A stretch of DNA of 64,000 bases from Paucisalibacillus globulus (GTDB lineage Bacteria > Bacillota > Bacilli > Bacillales > Amphibacillaceae): the NCBI RefSeq assembly GCF_900184735.1, contig NZ_LT855385.1:138877-202876 (forward strand). Direction: 5' to 3'. The notes beneath the pieces were generated by a model. It saw nothing but the letters and a program-made list of their open reading frames with translations, was not told where the DNA came from and ran no database searches. The position numbers and the translations under genes were made by a program. Below are positions 8,983 through 18,446 of the stretch, in pieces (within the stretch, counting starts at the first letter, position 1; every line of letters begins with the position of its first letter).

Positions 8983-9138
8983 CTAAGCCTTTCTATTATT
9001 AAAGGTCCAAATACCTTTATTATTATGCAATTGGTCTTCTACTACACCACTTTGATAACTTTCAAATAACTGGTTTTTCACTGCGGAAACACCGCTTGGA
9101 TCTTCAAATAGCTTATTTTGATCTTTTTTCTTGGCCAT
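8983..9138 (-). CDS. Small hydrophilic protein, unknown function
   Basis: Start set at ATG 9138, preceded by GGAGGTGAGTAC; 51 aa, beginning MAKKKDQNKLFEDPSGVSAV. No membrane helix or signal peptide; it is charged, Asn-rich and ends WTFNNRKA. It is a separate transcription unit with its own terminator between ald and the universal stress gene. I do not recognise a characterised family; the form suggests a small spore or stress protein, which is inference only. Confidence 0.7.
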   Translation of the reverse strand: MAKKKDQNKLFEDPSGVSAVKNQLFESYQSGVVEDQLHNNKGIWTFNNRKA

Positions 9139-9253
9139 GTACTCACCTCCACTATTAGTTTGTACCGAAATTGCCAATAAAAGCTTGTTTACTTTTACCA
9201 ATTGAAAACGCTTTATAATATAATGGAAGTAGATAAGGAAAGGGGAGATTCAA

Positions 9254-9688
9254 GTGAAATTTGAATACAAAAATATTGTTGTTGCGGTTGATGGTTCAGA
9301 AGCATCCGAGATTGCATTTAATAAAGCCCTTGATATTGTGAAGCGTAATGATGCCCATCTAATTATTGCCCATGTTGTAGACTTCCGATCATTTGCATAT
9401 GCAGAGGCTTATGATGGTTCTTTATCAGACCAAGCTGAGGCTTACGCAAAGGATTTAGTGGATAGCTGTGTCGAGAGTGCAAAAGAAGTTGGAATAAATC
9501 AAATCTCCCGTTGTATCGAATATGGTTCACCCAAAGTAAAAATTGCAAAAGATATTGCACAGAACTTTAAAGCTGATTTAATAATCTGTGGAGCCACAGG
9601 TATGAATGCAGTGGAACGATTTTTAATTGGTAGTGTTTCAGAGAGTATAACAAGACATGCAAACTGTGATGTTCTAGTTGTGAGGTAA
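9254..9688 (+). CDS. Universal stress protein, UspA family (ATP-binding type)
   Basis: Protein of 144 aa with a GTG start and AGGGGAGA site. The fold signature VVAVDGSEASEIAF at the N-terminus and the C-terminal nucleotide-binding motif GATGMNAVERFLIGSVSES (G-x2-G-x9-G-S pattern) indicate an ATP-binding UspA-type protein. Such proteins accumulate in stress or stationary phase; the exact role is unknown. It is monocistronic and convergent with ackA, sharing a hairpin. Confidence 0.92.
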   Translation: MKFEYKNIVVAVDGSEASEIAFNKALDIVKRNDAHLIIAHVVDFRSFAYAEAYDGSLSDQAEAYAKDLVDSCVESAKEVGINQISRCIEYGSPKVKIAKDIAQNFKADLIICGATGMNAVERFLIGSVSESITRHANCDVLVVR

Positions 9689-9695
9689 ACATAAA

Positions 9696-9730
9696 AAAGG
9701 TTTTGATATGGAATACATATCAAAACCTTT
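9696..9730. terminator. Bidirectional terminator between usp and ackA
   Basis: Fifteen-bp perfect stem AAAGGTTTTGATATG / CATATCAAAACCTTT with a five-base loop. Confidence 0.85.
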
Positions 9731-9733
9731 ATA

Positions 9734-10921
9734 TTACTGTGTTAAACGAATAACATCTCTTGCTATCATAACTTCTTCATTAGTAGGAATGACCATTACT
9801 TTTACCGGTGAGTGTGGATAGCTAATAAAAGTTTCTTTCCCTCTCGCAGATTGGTTTAGCATTGGATCCCAATAAATACCCATAAATTCTAATCCATTTA
9901 GTACTTTTGCACGGATAACATCACTATTTTCACCAACACCTGCAGTGAAAATAACTGCATCAATACCAGACATTTTTGCTGCATAGGAACCAATATATTT
10001 ATGGATTCTTCCTGCAAATACATCTAATGCAAGCTCCGCACGTTTATTTGATTCAGCTTGTTCTTCAATATCACGAAGGTCACTTGAAAAACCTGATAGA
10101 GCAAGCATCCCACTTTCTTTATTTAGGACATTGACTACTTCTTCAGCAGTCATTTCTGTCTTCTCCATGATATAAGGAATTAAAGCCGGATCAATATTAC
10201 CTGAACGCGTCCCCATTGTAACACCAGCTAGTGGAGTGAATCCCATCGAAGTATCCATTGCTTTTCCACCTTTAATCGCTGCAATACTAGCTCCATTCCC
10301 TAAATGACAAGATATTAATCGCAGGTCTTCAAGTGGTCGATTCATCAATTCTGCTGCCCGTCTTGAAACATACTTATGGGAAGTACCGTGAAATCCGTAT
10401 TTACGAATTCCATATTTCTCGTAATATTCATATGGAAGACTGTACAAATAAGATTTAGGCTCCATTGTTTGATGGAATGCAGTGTCAAATACCGCTACCA
10501 TTGGAATATTGGGTAATACTTCTCTAAATGCCTGAATACCCGTTAAGTTTGCCGGATTATGCAATGGTGCAAGTTCTGAGACTTCATCAATATCCTGAAT
10601 AACTTGTTCCGTTATAACGACAGAATCACTGAACTTCTCTCCTCCATGAACAACACGGTGGCCCACAGCATCAATTTCGTCTAAAGATTGGATTACACCC
10701 GATGATGTAAGTTTTTCAAGTAGTAGTTTTACAGCTACTTCATGATTTGGAATATCTGTCACGTTTTTATCTTTGTTTCCACTAATTTCAATAGTAAATA
10801 CTGCTTCTGGTAACCCGATCCGTTCCACAAGTCCCTTTGCCTTCACTGTTTCCTCTGGCATTTGAATGAGTTGAAATTTCAAGGAAGAACTCCCTGCGTT
10901 AATTGCTAATACGTTAGTCAT
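9734..10921 (-). CDS. ackA: Acetate kinase
   Basis: Protein of 395 aa (same length as the B. subtilis enzyme), starting [18 protein letters not shown], the first ATPase signature; the ATG at 10921 has CAGGAG eight bases upstream. The second signature [12 protein letters not shown] and the catalytic DTAFHQTM region are clear. AckA converts acetyl phosphate and ADP to acetate and ATP in overflow metabolism, a CcpA-activated process in Bacillus; ccpA itself lies in this window. It follows ytxK by 14 bp on the same strand, and ends at a hairpin shared with the usp gene. Confidence 0.97.
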   Translation of the reverse strand: MTNVLAINAGSSSLKFQLIQMPEETVKAKGLVERIGLPEAVFTIEISGNKDKNVTDIPNHEVAVKLLLEKLTSSGVIQSLDEIDAVGHRVVHGGEKFSDSVVITEQVIQDIDEVSELAPLHNPANLTGIQAFREVLPNIPMVAVFDTAFHQTMEPKSYLYSLPYEYYEKYGIRKYGFHGTSHKYVSRRAAELMNRPLEDLRLISCHLGNGASIAAIKGGKAMDTSMGFTPLAGVTMGTRSGNIDPALIPYIMEKTEMTAEEVVNVLNKESGMLALSGFSSDLRDIEEQAESNKRAELALDVFAGRIHKYIGSYAAKMSGIDAVIFTAGVGENSDVIRAKVLNGLEFMGIYWDPMLNQSARGKETFISYPHSPVKVMVIPTNEEVMIARDVIRLTQ

Positions 10922-10935
10922 GCTGTACACTCCTG

Positions 10936-11919
10936 TTATTTATGATAATTTGTAAACCATTCGTTCATTTTACCTAAGACATCTTCCATTGCATGTGAAT
11001 TTTTCAATGATGGAAGTTGTACTAATAAAGGTTGTTTCGGTCCTTCTGTATTTTTCCCCTTCTTTTGTAAGATTAATATGCATTTCGCGTTTTTCTTGGA
11101 CTTAAATGCACTTTCAGGGAGTTGAAGGACACCGATGATATGAGCATTCTTCTGAAGAAATGCATGTAGTTTATCGGCATCTTCCCCATCAAAAATAATA
11201 TTAGGAACCATTAACACTAAATATCCACCAGGGTTTGTATAGTTAATACTTTGTTCCAGGAATAAATAATGCGCAAAAGAATGCCCTTCATTAGCTTTTA
11301 GCTCGAAGTTTGCTGCCCGTATATCATCCGGATAATACCCTACCGGGAAATCGGAAACAACCACATCAACTGGGTCTAATAGGAAAGGACGTAAACTATC
11401 CTGATGGAAAAACTCTATGGGAATTTTCTGTAGGTTAGCACTCACAACCCCAAGTTGAATTAAGGTTGGATCCACTTCTCCTGCATATGCTTCTGTTGGT
11501 TTCTTTAGTTGCGAGATCACTGTTGTTATAAGATTCCCAGTACCGGCCGCTGGGTCAAAGATTCGAATGTTTTCATAATTTTTCATTAGTTTCTGAACTA
11601 AATAACCTAGAATTAATGCGATAGCTTCCGGAGTAATCAAATGTTGTTGTTGAGTTGTATCCTTCATACCTTTTAGGACTGTAAATTGTATCGCTTTACG
11701 AATATCTTCTGGATGATAATCATTTAGATTAATCTTTTCTAATGCTGTATGTAATTTATGCGTAAGAATGTCATCCATCGATTCATCTGCACTTTGATAA
11801 AATAATGTCTCCATTGCAATAATCAAACTATCCAAATATGTCTCATTTAAGTGTTGTTCAACAATTTTGGTTGTATCATCTAACCACTCAAATAAAGATT
11901 CAACTTTTGTTTTCTCCAT
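10936..11919 (-). CDS. ytxK: YtxK, class I N6-adenine methyltransferase-fold protein
   Basis: Protein of 327 aa starting at the ATG at 11919 (GGAGGAG site). The Rossmann AdoMet motif [13 protein letters not shown] lies near residues 165-177 and a motif IV-like stretch [11 protein letters not shown] follows; typical N6-adenine methylases have (D/N)PP(Y/F), so the catalytic tetrapeptide is altered to DFPVGYY. The family is known as YtxK and travels with ackA in Bacillaceae. It has no restriction partner here and its substrate is unknown; a solitary nucleic-acid or protein methyltransferase is possible. Forms an operon with ackA. Confidence 0.88.
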   Translation of the reverse strand: MEKTKVESLFEWLDDTTKIVEQHLNETYLDSLIIAMETLFYQSADESMDDILTHKLHTALEKINLNDYHPEDIRKAIQFTVLKGMKDTTQQQHLITPEAIALILGYLVQKLMKNYENIRIFDPAAGTGNLITTVISQLKKPTEAYAGEVDPTLIQLGVVSANLQKIPIEFFHQDSLRPFLLDPVDVVVSDFPVGYYPDDIRAANFELKANEGHSFAHYLFLEQSINYTNPGGYLVLMVPNIIFDGEDADKLHAFLQKNAHIIGVLQLPESAFKSKKNAKCILILQKKGKNTEGPKQPLLVQLPSLKNSHAMEDVLGKMNEWFTNYHK

Positions 11920-12017
11920 ATAACTCCTCCGTTCATTCAAACCTGTATTATTGTATCAGATACCAATGCAACTGTACAAACTAATGATTTTGTCAGAAAT
12001 TTTCATTATATAAAAAG

Positions 12018-12040
12018 CTCCCCAGCTTCTGCTCGGGGAG
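12018..12040 (-). terminator. Terminator of tpx
   Basis: CTCCCC / GGGGAG stem with an inner AGC/GCT pair, followed by five T on the minus strand. Confidence 0.75.
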
Positions 12041-12052
12041 ACTTTTCAGATA

Positions 12053-12553
12053 TTATTCAGCTTGTTTCGCAGCTTCTAGTGCTTTATCATAGTCAGGATG
12101 ATTACTTACTTCACTAACATATTCCACATATGTAATCTTATCATTAGAGTCTACAACAAAAATAGAACGGGCTAGTAATCGTAGTTCTTTAATTAAAACT
12201 CCGAATTTCTCACCGAAGTCTCCATCACGATGGTCAGAAAGCATTTCTAAGCTCTCAACTTGATTAACTTCTTTCCAACGCTTTTGTGCAAAAGGAAGGT
12301 CCATACTAATCGTTACAACTTGTACATTGTCTAATTTCTTAGCTTCTTCATTGAAACGGTTTGTTTGAATAGAGCAAACTCCAGTATCAATAGAAGGTAC
12401 AACACTTATTAATTTTATTTTCCCCTTATAGTCTGAAAGAGACTTTTCTTCTAAATCATTCGTAAGTGCCTTAAAATCTGGAGCAGAATCTCCTACTTTT
12501 AATTCATTGCCTAATAATGTAACAGGCTTTTCGCCAAATGTAACGTTTGTCAT
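12053..12553 (-). CDS. tpx: Thiol peroxidase Tpx, apparently lacking the resolving cysteine
   Basis: Protein of 166 aa, the family length, from the ATG at 12553 with AGGAGG. The peroxidatic cysteine is C60 in SIDTGVCSIQT, with the T and R environment typical of atypical 2-Cys peroxiredoxins. The usual resolving cysteine (C94 in family numbering, normally RWC) is replaced: the sequence reads AQKRWKEV, Lys at 94, and no other Cys exists in the protein. It reduces hydroperoxides in the cytoplasm; here it would have to be resolved by an external thiol such as bacillithiol. The rest of the fold (LSDHRDGDFGEKFGV, ELRLLARS) is fully conserved. Confidence 0.95.
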   Translation of the reverse strand: MTNVTFGEKPVTLLGNELKVGDSAPDFKALTNDLEEKSLSDYKGKIKLISVVPSIDTGVCSIQTNRFNEEAKKLDNVQVVTISMDLPFAQKRWKEVNQVESLEMLSDHRDGDFGEKFGVLIKELRLLARSIFVVDSNDKITYVEYVSEVSNHPDYDKALEAAKQAE

Positions 12554-12600
12554 TTTATTCCTCCTATAAATTGACTTATCTCTATTATAGACAAACAAAA

Positions 12601-12627
12601 AGGCGATTTCCAAGAAATGAATCGCCT
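12601..12627 (-). terminator. Terminator of ytfIJ operon
   Basis: AGGCGATT / AATCGCCT stem with TTTTGTTTG following on the minus strand, just upstream of tpx. Confidence 0.75.
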
Positions 12628-12636
12628 AGCTTATAA

Positions 12637-13227
12637 TTAAATATCATAAATCGATGGAGATTCTTCTGAATCCGATTTTTCCTTGTTCGTTGACTCTTCC
12701 TTGTCATCCGATTTTTTATCTTTTTCGTTTTTATCCTCTTTATCTTTTTCTTTCTCTTTTCCTTTACTTTCTCCCTTCTCCCGTTTCTTTTCATCCCCTT
12801 TTGATCCTTTTCCAATATTACTTTCTTTTAATAGTTGTTGAATTTTTTCGACTGCTTTTGGTGCAAAGTCTAGCAACTTTTCGTAGATATGAGTATTTTC
12901 ATCGAGATGCACCATCTTTATACCCTTTGGACTTACAATTAGGAATGCTACAGGCGTAATGGAAACACCTCCACCACTACCACCACCAAATGGAAAAACA
13001 GCCTCACTTCCACTTCCTCCACTTTCACTATCCCCTTGAGAACCTGAACTACTTGGCATAAATTCAGTACCACCAGCTGCAAAACCAAACCCAACCTTTG
13101 AAACTGGAATAATCACACTACCATCAGGTGATTCAACTGGGTCACCAATGATGGTATTAACCTCAATCATATCCTTTAAGTTTTCCATTGCTGTCGTCAT
13201 AAGACCTTGAATTGGATGTTCTTCCAT
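12637..13227 (-). CDS. ytfJ: YtfJ/GerW-family sporulation protein with charged tail
   Basis: Protein of 196 aa with AAGGAGG before the ATG. The N-terminal 125 residues match the YtfJ (GerW) family: HPIQGLMTTAMENLKDMIE, IIGDPVESPDGSVIIPVSKV and a Gly/Ser-rich central loop. In spore formers this protein is made in the forespore and is needed for proper germination. After about residue 138 comes a long Lys/Glu/Asp/Ser tail ending PSIYDI, which appears longer than in the B. subtilis protein. It is the second gene of an operon with ytfI, 19 bp apart. Confidence 0.88.
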   Translation of the reverse strand: MEEHPIQGLMTTAMENLKDMIEVNTIIGDPVESPDGSVIIPVSKVGFGFAAGGTEFMPSSSGSQGDSESGGSGSEAVFPFGGGSGGGVSITPVAFLIVSPKGIKMVHLDENTHIYEKLLDFAPKAVEKIQQLLKESNIGKGSKGDEKKREKGESKGKEKEKDKEDKNEKDKKSDDKEESTNKEKSDSEESPSIYDI

Positions 13228-13246
13228 TGTAATCCTCCTTAAGCAA

Positions 13247-13849
13247 TTATATATAAACTTCTTCCTTCACTTTAAGATTGCGCATTACTCGTATAGCTGT
13301 ACGGATAGCTTTTCCTAATCGAATCGTTACAATGCAATCAACCTCCGAATAGAGCCCCCTTTGTTGGAAATGCGGGGTTACGGAAACTTTTGGTTGAACC
13401 TTTAATTCTGTTTGTTCAATGAGAAACCCTATCATTGTTCCTTTTAAGGCCCAAATACCACCAGCCAATGCTCCAGTACTACTGGCATCTCCCGTTCCAA
13501 AATGTGTTATCCACTTAAATTCATGAAAAGAAATACTCTTAAGCATGAACATGAAAATTTTACTAATCTCATTAATTTGATTCGTCATTTTTTTAAGTAT
13601 CCCTAACAAATTATCATCCTGATCTTCTTTTTTAAATTCCTGGACTAATTCAATAAGCTGTGACTCATCAATCGTATATTCATTTATTTTTATAGTTCGA
13701 TGGATTAATCTCATTTTCATATAAAATAAATGTATTGTGGCCTGATGTTTATCTTTTTGATAGCGATATTGTATTCTTATTTTTAATTGCATTAAGAGTA
13801 GAAAGATAATAAGAAACAACAATAAACCAATCACAATAACCCAAATCAT
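13247..13849 (-). CDS. ytfI: YtfI, DUF2953 membrane-anchored protein
   Basis: Protein of 200 aa starting at the ATG at 13849 (GGAG eight bases upstream). One N-terminal membrane helix (MIWVIVIGLLLFLIIFLLLM) is followed by a domain with the pattern of DUF2953, including the HFGTGDASSTGALAGGIWALKG motif near residues 120-140. Always found next to ytfJ in spore formers and probably acts with it in the forespore. The biochemical role is unknown. Confidence 0.85.
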   Translation of the reverse strand: MIWVIVIGLLLFLIIFLLLMQLKIRIQYRYQKDKHQATIHLFYMKMRLIHRTIKINEYTIDESQLIELVQEFKKEDQDDNLLGILKKMTNQINEISKIFMFMLKSISFHEFKWITHFGTGDASSTGALAGGIWALKGTMIGFLIEQTELKVQPKVSVTPHFQQRGLYSEVDCIVTIRLGKAIRTAIRVMRNLKVKEEVYI

Positions 13850-13930
13850 ACTTCCATCTCCAAGAATTAATATTGGTAGTCTGCCACAAGTTTCCATTTT
13901 TATACGAAAATGTCCATAGATAAAATAAAA

Positions 13931-13955
13931 GGGCTATTCTCATAGAGAATAGCCC
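13931..13955 (-). terminator. Terminator of the SASP gene
   Basis: GGGCTATTCT / AGAATAGCCC stem, T-rich run on the minus strand. Confidence 0.85.
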
Positions 13956-13983
13956 TAGCCATTTTATACCTATTTACTTTTTA

Positions 13984-14193
13984 TTATCCGTTATATCCAC
14001 CAAATTGTTGTTCAGCCATTTGAACTAGACGCTTAGTGATTTCTCCACCAACAGATCCGTTAGCACGAGAAGTTGTATCTGCACCAAGTTGAACACCAAA
14101 TTCTTGAGCAATTTCATACTTCATTTGTTCTAGTGCTTGTTGTGCACCAGGTACAAGTAATTGGTTAGAATTGTTGCTGTTATTGTTTGCCAT
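13984..14193 (-). CDS. sspA: Alpha/beta-type small acid-soluble spore protein
   Basis: Protein of 69 aa. It carries both hallmark segments: [16 protein letters not shown], which includes the GPR protease cleavage site (E-I-A-x-E-F-G-V), and [17 protein letters not shown]. These proteins coat spore DNA in an A-like form, protecting against UV and heat, and are degraded to amino acids on germination. The AAGGAGGTG ribosome site is near perfect. A candidate sigma-G promoter lies upstream. This gene shows the organism makes endospores. Which of the sspA-D paralogues it corresponds to is set only by its position next to ytfIJ-thiI. Confidence 0.95.
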   Translation of the reverse strand: MANNNSNNSNQLLVPGAQQALEQMKYEIAQEFGVQLGADTTSRANGSVGGEITKRLVQMAEQQFGGYNG

Positions 14194-14217
14194 GGTATTT
14201 CACCTCCTTGGTACGCT

Positions 14218-14248
14218 TATATTGTGTCGTTAGGAGGTGATTCATTCA
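14218..14248 (-). promoter_or_regulatory. Candidate sigma-G promoter of the SASP gene
   Basis: Minus strand TGAATG, 18-bp spacer, CAATATA; compare sigma-G consensus TGAATA and CATACTA. About 25 bases before the gene start, fitting forespore expression of SASPs. Confidence 0.5.
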
Positions 14249-14307
14249 TAATTTTTATTGGAAAGTGTTGGAATTGATTTTCGTACTTCCACAACCTCTA
14301 TTTATGC

Positions 14308-15510
14308 TTAAAACAACCCTTCAAATGCGTCTTCTTCCACTTTCCTATCATTAATTTTAATTACCTCTATCCCCTCGATTGCTTCTTGGATAAGGTCATC
14401 GTAGTTAAATTTTGATTCATAATAATTTACACGATCACGTTTAGGTTTTGTTTTTGGTGCTTTTGGTACAAAAATTGTACAACAATCTTCGTAAGGTCTT
14501 ATTGAAATATCGAATGTATCAATTGCTTTAGATATTTCGATTATTTCATCTTTATCCATAGTTACTAGTGGTCTAATAATTGGATAGTTTGTAACTTCAT
14601 TAATAGTATTCATACTAGTCATCGTTTGACTTGCTACCTGACCTAAATTCTCTCCAGTCGTAAGAGAAAGAATCCCTTCGTTTTGACAAACTCTTTCACT
14701 TATTCGAAGCATCATTCTTCTCATCACAGTCATACCATATCCATCAGGTGTTTCTTGGAATATCTTTTGTTGTAACTTTGTAAAAGGAACAACATGAACC
14801 TTAATACTAGGCCCAAACTTGGTTAACTTTTCGGCTAAGTCTAATACCTTTTGCTTAGCACGGTCACTAGTGAATGGAGGTGATTCAAAGTGGATTGCTT
14901 CAATTTGCACACCACGCTTCATTGCCAAATACCCTGCAACAGGACTATCTATACCGCCAGATAAAAGTAATAATGTTTTATCAGACGTCCCTACCGGTAA
15001 GCCTCCTGCTCCACGAACAACACTAGAAGTGATGTAGGTTGCTTCCCCACGGATTTCTACCCGTACGTCTATGTCAGGTGAATGAACATTTACTGTGTAG
15101 GATTCGGTATTACTTAATAGATGCCCACCTAGAATTTGATTTAATTCTTGTGAGCGCACCGGAAATCCTTTATTAATTCTTTTCACAGAAACTTTAAATG
15201 TGTTAACATTCTCAGAATTTGTTAAAGCATATAACGCAGCATCTTTAATTTTCTCTAGGTCATTTTCCACTTTAATTGCAAGGCTTAAACTATGGATTCC
15301 AAATACATTCTTTACCTTGTCCATAATAGGTTGTGGTGCATGACCATTTAATAAAACAAACATTCTTCCTTGTGTTCTTTTTACTTTTACTTCTGGAAAA
15401 TCCACTAATTTCTGTTGGATATTATTCTGCAGTTTCTCAACAAACTTTTTACGATTCTTTCCTTTTAAGGATAATTCTCCATAGCGTATTAAAATATGAT
15501 CAAATTCCAT
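14308..15510 (-). CDS. thiI: tRNA 4-thiouridine synthase ThiI
   Basis: Protein of 400 aa: N-terminal ferredoxin-like and THUMP domains (about 1-165), then the PP-loop ATP pyrophosphatase with SGGIDSPVAGY near residue 183. It adenylates U8 of tRNA and inserts sulfur to make s4U, a UV sensor, and may also serve thiamin synthesis in some species. Like other Bacillus ThiI proteins it lacks the C-terminal rhodanese domain, so sulfur should come directly from the adjacent cysteine desulfurase. It starts six bases after the nifZ stop, one operon. Confidence 0.96.
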   Translation of the reverse strand: MEFDHILIRYGELSLKGKNRKKFVEKLQNNIQQKLVDFPEVKVKRTQGRMFVLLNGHAPQPIMDKVKNVFGIHSLSLAIKVENDLEKIKDAALYALTNSENVNTFKVSVKRINKGFPVRSQELNQILGGHLLSNTESYTVNVHSPDIDVRVEIRGEATYITSSVVRGAGGLPVGTSDKTLLLLSGGIDSPVAGYLAMKRGVQIEAIHFESPPFTSDRAKQKVLDLAEKLTKFGPSIKVHVVPFTKLQQKIFQETPDGYGMTVMRRMMLRISERVCQNEGILSLTTGENLGQVASQTMTSMNTINEVTNYPIIRPLVTMDKDEIIEISKAIDTFDISIRPYEDCCTIFVPKAPKTKPKRDRVNYYESKFNYDDLIQEAIEGIEVIKINDRKVEEDAFEGLF

Positions 15511-15516
15511 TAGTAT

Positions 15517-16656
15517 CTACTCCATAACTTCTTTTAATTGGTTAATTGCTTCATTTAATTTATTCAAGAAAATCTTAACTTCTTCTATTGTGTTATCGTA
15601 AGACAAACTAACGCGAAGTGCAGATTTAGTTCTTATTTGATTGTAGCCACAAGCTTTGATAATTCTACTTTCATCTAAATCTTTAGAAGAACATGCAGAT
15701 TTAGTAGAAATAAATATCCCTTGCTTTCCTAAAGTATGAATCATAACTTCTGGTTTTAACCCAGGAATTGAAAAGTTAACAATATGTGGTGCTGATTCTT
15801 CAGGTGTATTTAACACCACTTTTTCCATATTCTTTAGTTCTTGACGAAGAAAATGATTTAGTTCTAGAAGTTTGCCTGACTCTTTTTCTTCACGTTCTTT
15901 AATCAACCTGAGAGCTTTCACCAACGAAACAGCACCAGCCAAGTTCTCTGTTCCAGATCGAATTGCAAATTCCTGATCTCCTCCATGGAATAAAGGGAAA
16001 AGTTTTACACCTCTACGACAATATAACAGGCCAGTTCCCTTTAACCCATGAATCTTATGGCCAGACATCGTACATAAATCGATTCCACTATTATCTAGTG
16101 AAAGTGGAACCTTACCTAAGCCTTGTACATGATCGACATGAAAGAATAATTTTGGGTGTTTTTTAGCGATTTCCCCAATTTCCTTTATAGGTTGAATAGA
16201 GCCAATTTCATTATTTACATGCATGATACTTATCAGGATGGTATCCTTTCGAATTGCTTTCTCAACATCTTCAATCGACACGACTCCATCTTGATTAACA
16301 GGTAAAAAAGTCACTTCGAAACCTAGCTTTTCTAAGCTTTTACATCCTTCATAAACAGAAGGATGCTCAATTTCTGTCGTGATAATATGTTTTCCTCTTC
16401 CTTGGTGCTCCAATGCAATACCTTTGATTGCTATATTATTTCCTTCCGTACCACCTGATGTAAATATAATTTCATCTTCATGTACTTTTAATAGCATTGC
16501 CGCTTGTTGCTTTGATTTTATTAAGAGCTTTTCTGTCTCTCCACCAAGTTGATGTATAGAGGAAGGATTAGCGAAAAAGCTCGTTGAAACTTGTTCAAAG
16601 CTTTTTAAGACTTCTGGATGTGGTTTTGTTGTAGCACTATTATCAAGATATATCAT
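15517..16656 (-). CDS. nifZ: Cysteine desulfurase NifZ (IscS/NifS-like)
   Basis: PLP enzyme of 379 aa starting MIYLDNSATTKPHPEV. The PLP lysine is in MSGHKIHGLKGTG (near residue 198) and the active-site cysteine in STKSACSSKD (near residue 324). It removes sulfur from cysteine and passes it to ThiI; B. subtilis NifZ is the dedicated partner of ThiI and is encoded in the same position. Operon with thiI. EzrA lies upstream on the same strand but is separated by a terminator. Confidence 0.95.
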   Translation of the reverse strand: MIYLDNSATTKPHPEVLKSFEQVSTSFFANPSSIHQLGGETEKLLIKSKQQAAMLLKVHEDEIIFTSGGTEGNNIAIKGIALEHQGRGKHIITTEIEHPSVYEGCKSLEKLGFEVTFLPVNQDGVVSIEDVEKAIRKDTILISIMHVNNEIGSIQPIKEIGEIAKKHPKLFFHVDHVQGLGKVPLSLDNSGIDLCTMSGHKIHGLKGTGLLYCRRGVKLFPLFHGGDQEFAIRSGTENLAGAVSLVKALRLIKEREEKESGKLLELNHFLRQELKNMEKVVLNTPEESAPHIVNFSIPGLKPEVMIHTLGKQGIFISTKSACSSKDLDESRIIKACGYNQIRTKSALRVSLSYDNTIEEVKIFLNKLNEAINQLKEVME

Positions 16657-16699
16657 TTTATCCTCCCCATTTAACTAAATTAACAAATAAACAAAACGG

Positions 16700-16742
16700 A
16701 AGGCTGTCTTTAGGAAAAGTACATTTCCATAAAGCAGCCTTT
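16700..16742 (-). terminator. Terminator of ezrA
   Basis: AAGGCTG...CTTTA pairs with TAAAGCAGCCTT, with an inner GGAAA/TTTCC extension; minus strand continues TTTTGTTT. Confidence 0.75.
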
Positions 16743-16754
16743 AGAGACTCTTAC

Positions 16755-18446
16755 TTATCGTATCGTTAATTGATTTTCTTCAATTCGTTTCAATGCACCT
16801 GGTTCTACTTCCTCTAGTGCACGAGCAGCTTGTTCCAAAGCAACTTCATAATCAAAATTCCTAAATAAGGTTTCTGCTTCTAGAAGCTTTGCTGCGAGTA
16901 AAGGATACTTACTGCGGTACCTATTCGCATACTGAATAACCTGTTCCGTAAGATCAGCTTGATCTAACATTACATCTGTCTGTTCAATTAATAAGTCAAC
17001 GGATGATTTAGCAGTTGAAAGTGATTGTTGAACTTCAGAGATATCCAATGGGTTCTTCTCTAAGACTGTTAGCACTTGATTACAGTTCTCTAATGCGGTA
17101 TCCATAGAATTCCAGATGAAACTTGGTACACCTGGGATATTACTCTTTTTAAGTCTACGATTAATTTCGTTAATTTGATCACGGATATCTGCTAATTTCT
17201 CTTTTGCTTCTATCTCATCTTTTCTCAAGTTGTATACACTTACTTTGAAATCATGGTGTTTTTCCAGTAGCTCTTCCAATTGACCAAATCCTGCTTCTAG
17301 TTGAGCCCGCAATTCTGAGTGCGGGGTTTTCTCATCTTCTAAGCCAATTTCTATTTCGTCATATACTTTTTGTAAATGTGTAATACTCTTTTCTAACGAT
17401 AAATACTTTTCCATGTCTTGATCGTCAAAGTAATAGGTTTGTTTTAATGTTTCAACTTCTGATTTTGTTTCTTCAAAAGAGGCTGCAATTTCTAAAACAG
17501 ATTTATGATAGCTTGTTGCTTGTGACTCCATGTAATTTTTTGCGATGGCTTCTTTTTCTAGAAGTTGGTACATTTCTTGAATTCGATCTACAATCTCACT
17601 AGTTAACGTTTTAGCATCGGTTGCTTTACCGGTTTCTAAAGCTTTCACACAATCTAAGAGTCGCTGTTGATATCCTTGTAGTTCCTTTTCAAATCCAAGG
17701 TGGTCAATGCGGAATCCTTCTTCTTTCATTTCTTTAATACCAGCATACAAATCATCTATCTGGGAAGGGATGTCCTGTTTACAAGCACGGTAAATCTCTG
17801 GGAATTCTTCAATCTCAGTTTGCATTTGTTCAAGTTGTAGCTTGAGAGAGTCTACTAATTCTTTAGCCTCTGTATAATTGCCTGAATCAACTAATTCATG
17901 ATAATTATCAAGATTCTCACTTAATTCATCAATTTCAACTTCAAATCGAACTTCCGCCTTCCCATATTGGAATCGATTTTGGGCAATTGTTTTACGTAAG
18001 TTTTTTATAGTAGGTTGTATATATTCAACTTCCTTACGACTTGACTCCTCAGATTCAACTAGTTCATCTAGTTCCGTTAGGATTTTCTCAATATCTTTTT
18101 CGATAGTTTGTAAAGCCTGTTCTGTTTTTCGAAGAATCTTTTTGGCGGTTGAAAAACGAAACTTATCTGCTGCTTCTTCCGCATCAAATAGAAATTCTTC
18201 TATGTCAGGCAGTTCACTAGAAAGGATTAATTCCCAACGTTCTTTCCAAGACTCAAATCGATCTTGAGTCTCACCTGACAGATTCAGTGCTTTAATTTTT
18301 GTAAGTTGAGCGGACACATTACGATTCATAATGTCTAATTTCCAGCTCTCTAATCTGTCTACAAAATCATATATTCGTTTCCTCATAATTAGGCTTATAA
18401 TGATTAAAACAATAACCAATAGTATAATTCCAATAATAATTTCCAT
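16755..18446 (-). CDS. ezrA: Septation ring formation regulator EzrA
   Basis: Protein of 563 aa, normal family length. A single N-terminal membrane helix (IIIGIILLVIVLIIISLIM) is followed by a long all-helical, coiled-coil cytoplasmic region with spectrin-like repeats, rich in Glu/Leu/Lys. EzrA negatively regulates FtsZ ring assembly and links the divisome to wall synthesis. Position upstream of nifZ-thiI is conserved in Bacillus. The C-terminus (LLAAKLLEAETLFRNFDYEVALEQAARALEEVEPGA) is the well-conserved family end. Confidence 0.96.
   Translation of the reverse strand: MEIIIGIILLVIVLIIISLIMRKRIYDFVDRLESWKLDIMNRNVSAQLTKIKALNLSGETQDRFESWKERWELILSSELPDIEEFLFDAEEAADKFRFSTAKKILRKTEQALQTIEKDIEKILTELDELVESEESSRKEVEYIQPTIKNLRKTIAQNRFQYGKAEVRFEVEIDELSENLDNYHELVDSGNYTEAKELVDSLKLQLEQMQTEIEEFPEIYRACKQDIPSQIDDLYAGIKEMKEEGFRIDHLGFEKELQGYQQRLLDCVKALETGKATDAKTLTSEIVDRIQEMYQLLEKEAIAKNYMESQATSYHKSVLEIAASFEETKSEVETLKQTYYFDDQDMEKYLSLEKSITHLQKVYDEIEIGLEDEKTPHSELRAQLEAGFGQLEELLEKHHDFKVSVYNLRKDEIEAKEKLADIRDQINEINRRLKKSNIPGVPSFIWNSMDTALENCNQVLTVLEKNPLDISEVQQSLSTAKSSVDLLIEQTDVMLDQADLTEQVIQYANRYRSKYPLLAAKLLEAETLFRNFDYEVALEQAARALEEVEPGALKRIEENQLTIR

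Noticed and set aside
12585..12815. 76-codon frame rich in Lys/Arg on the minus strand
   Set aside because: Shadow of the Lys/Glu-rich ytfJ tail in another frame.
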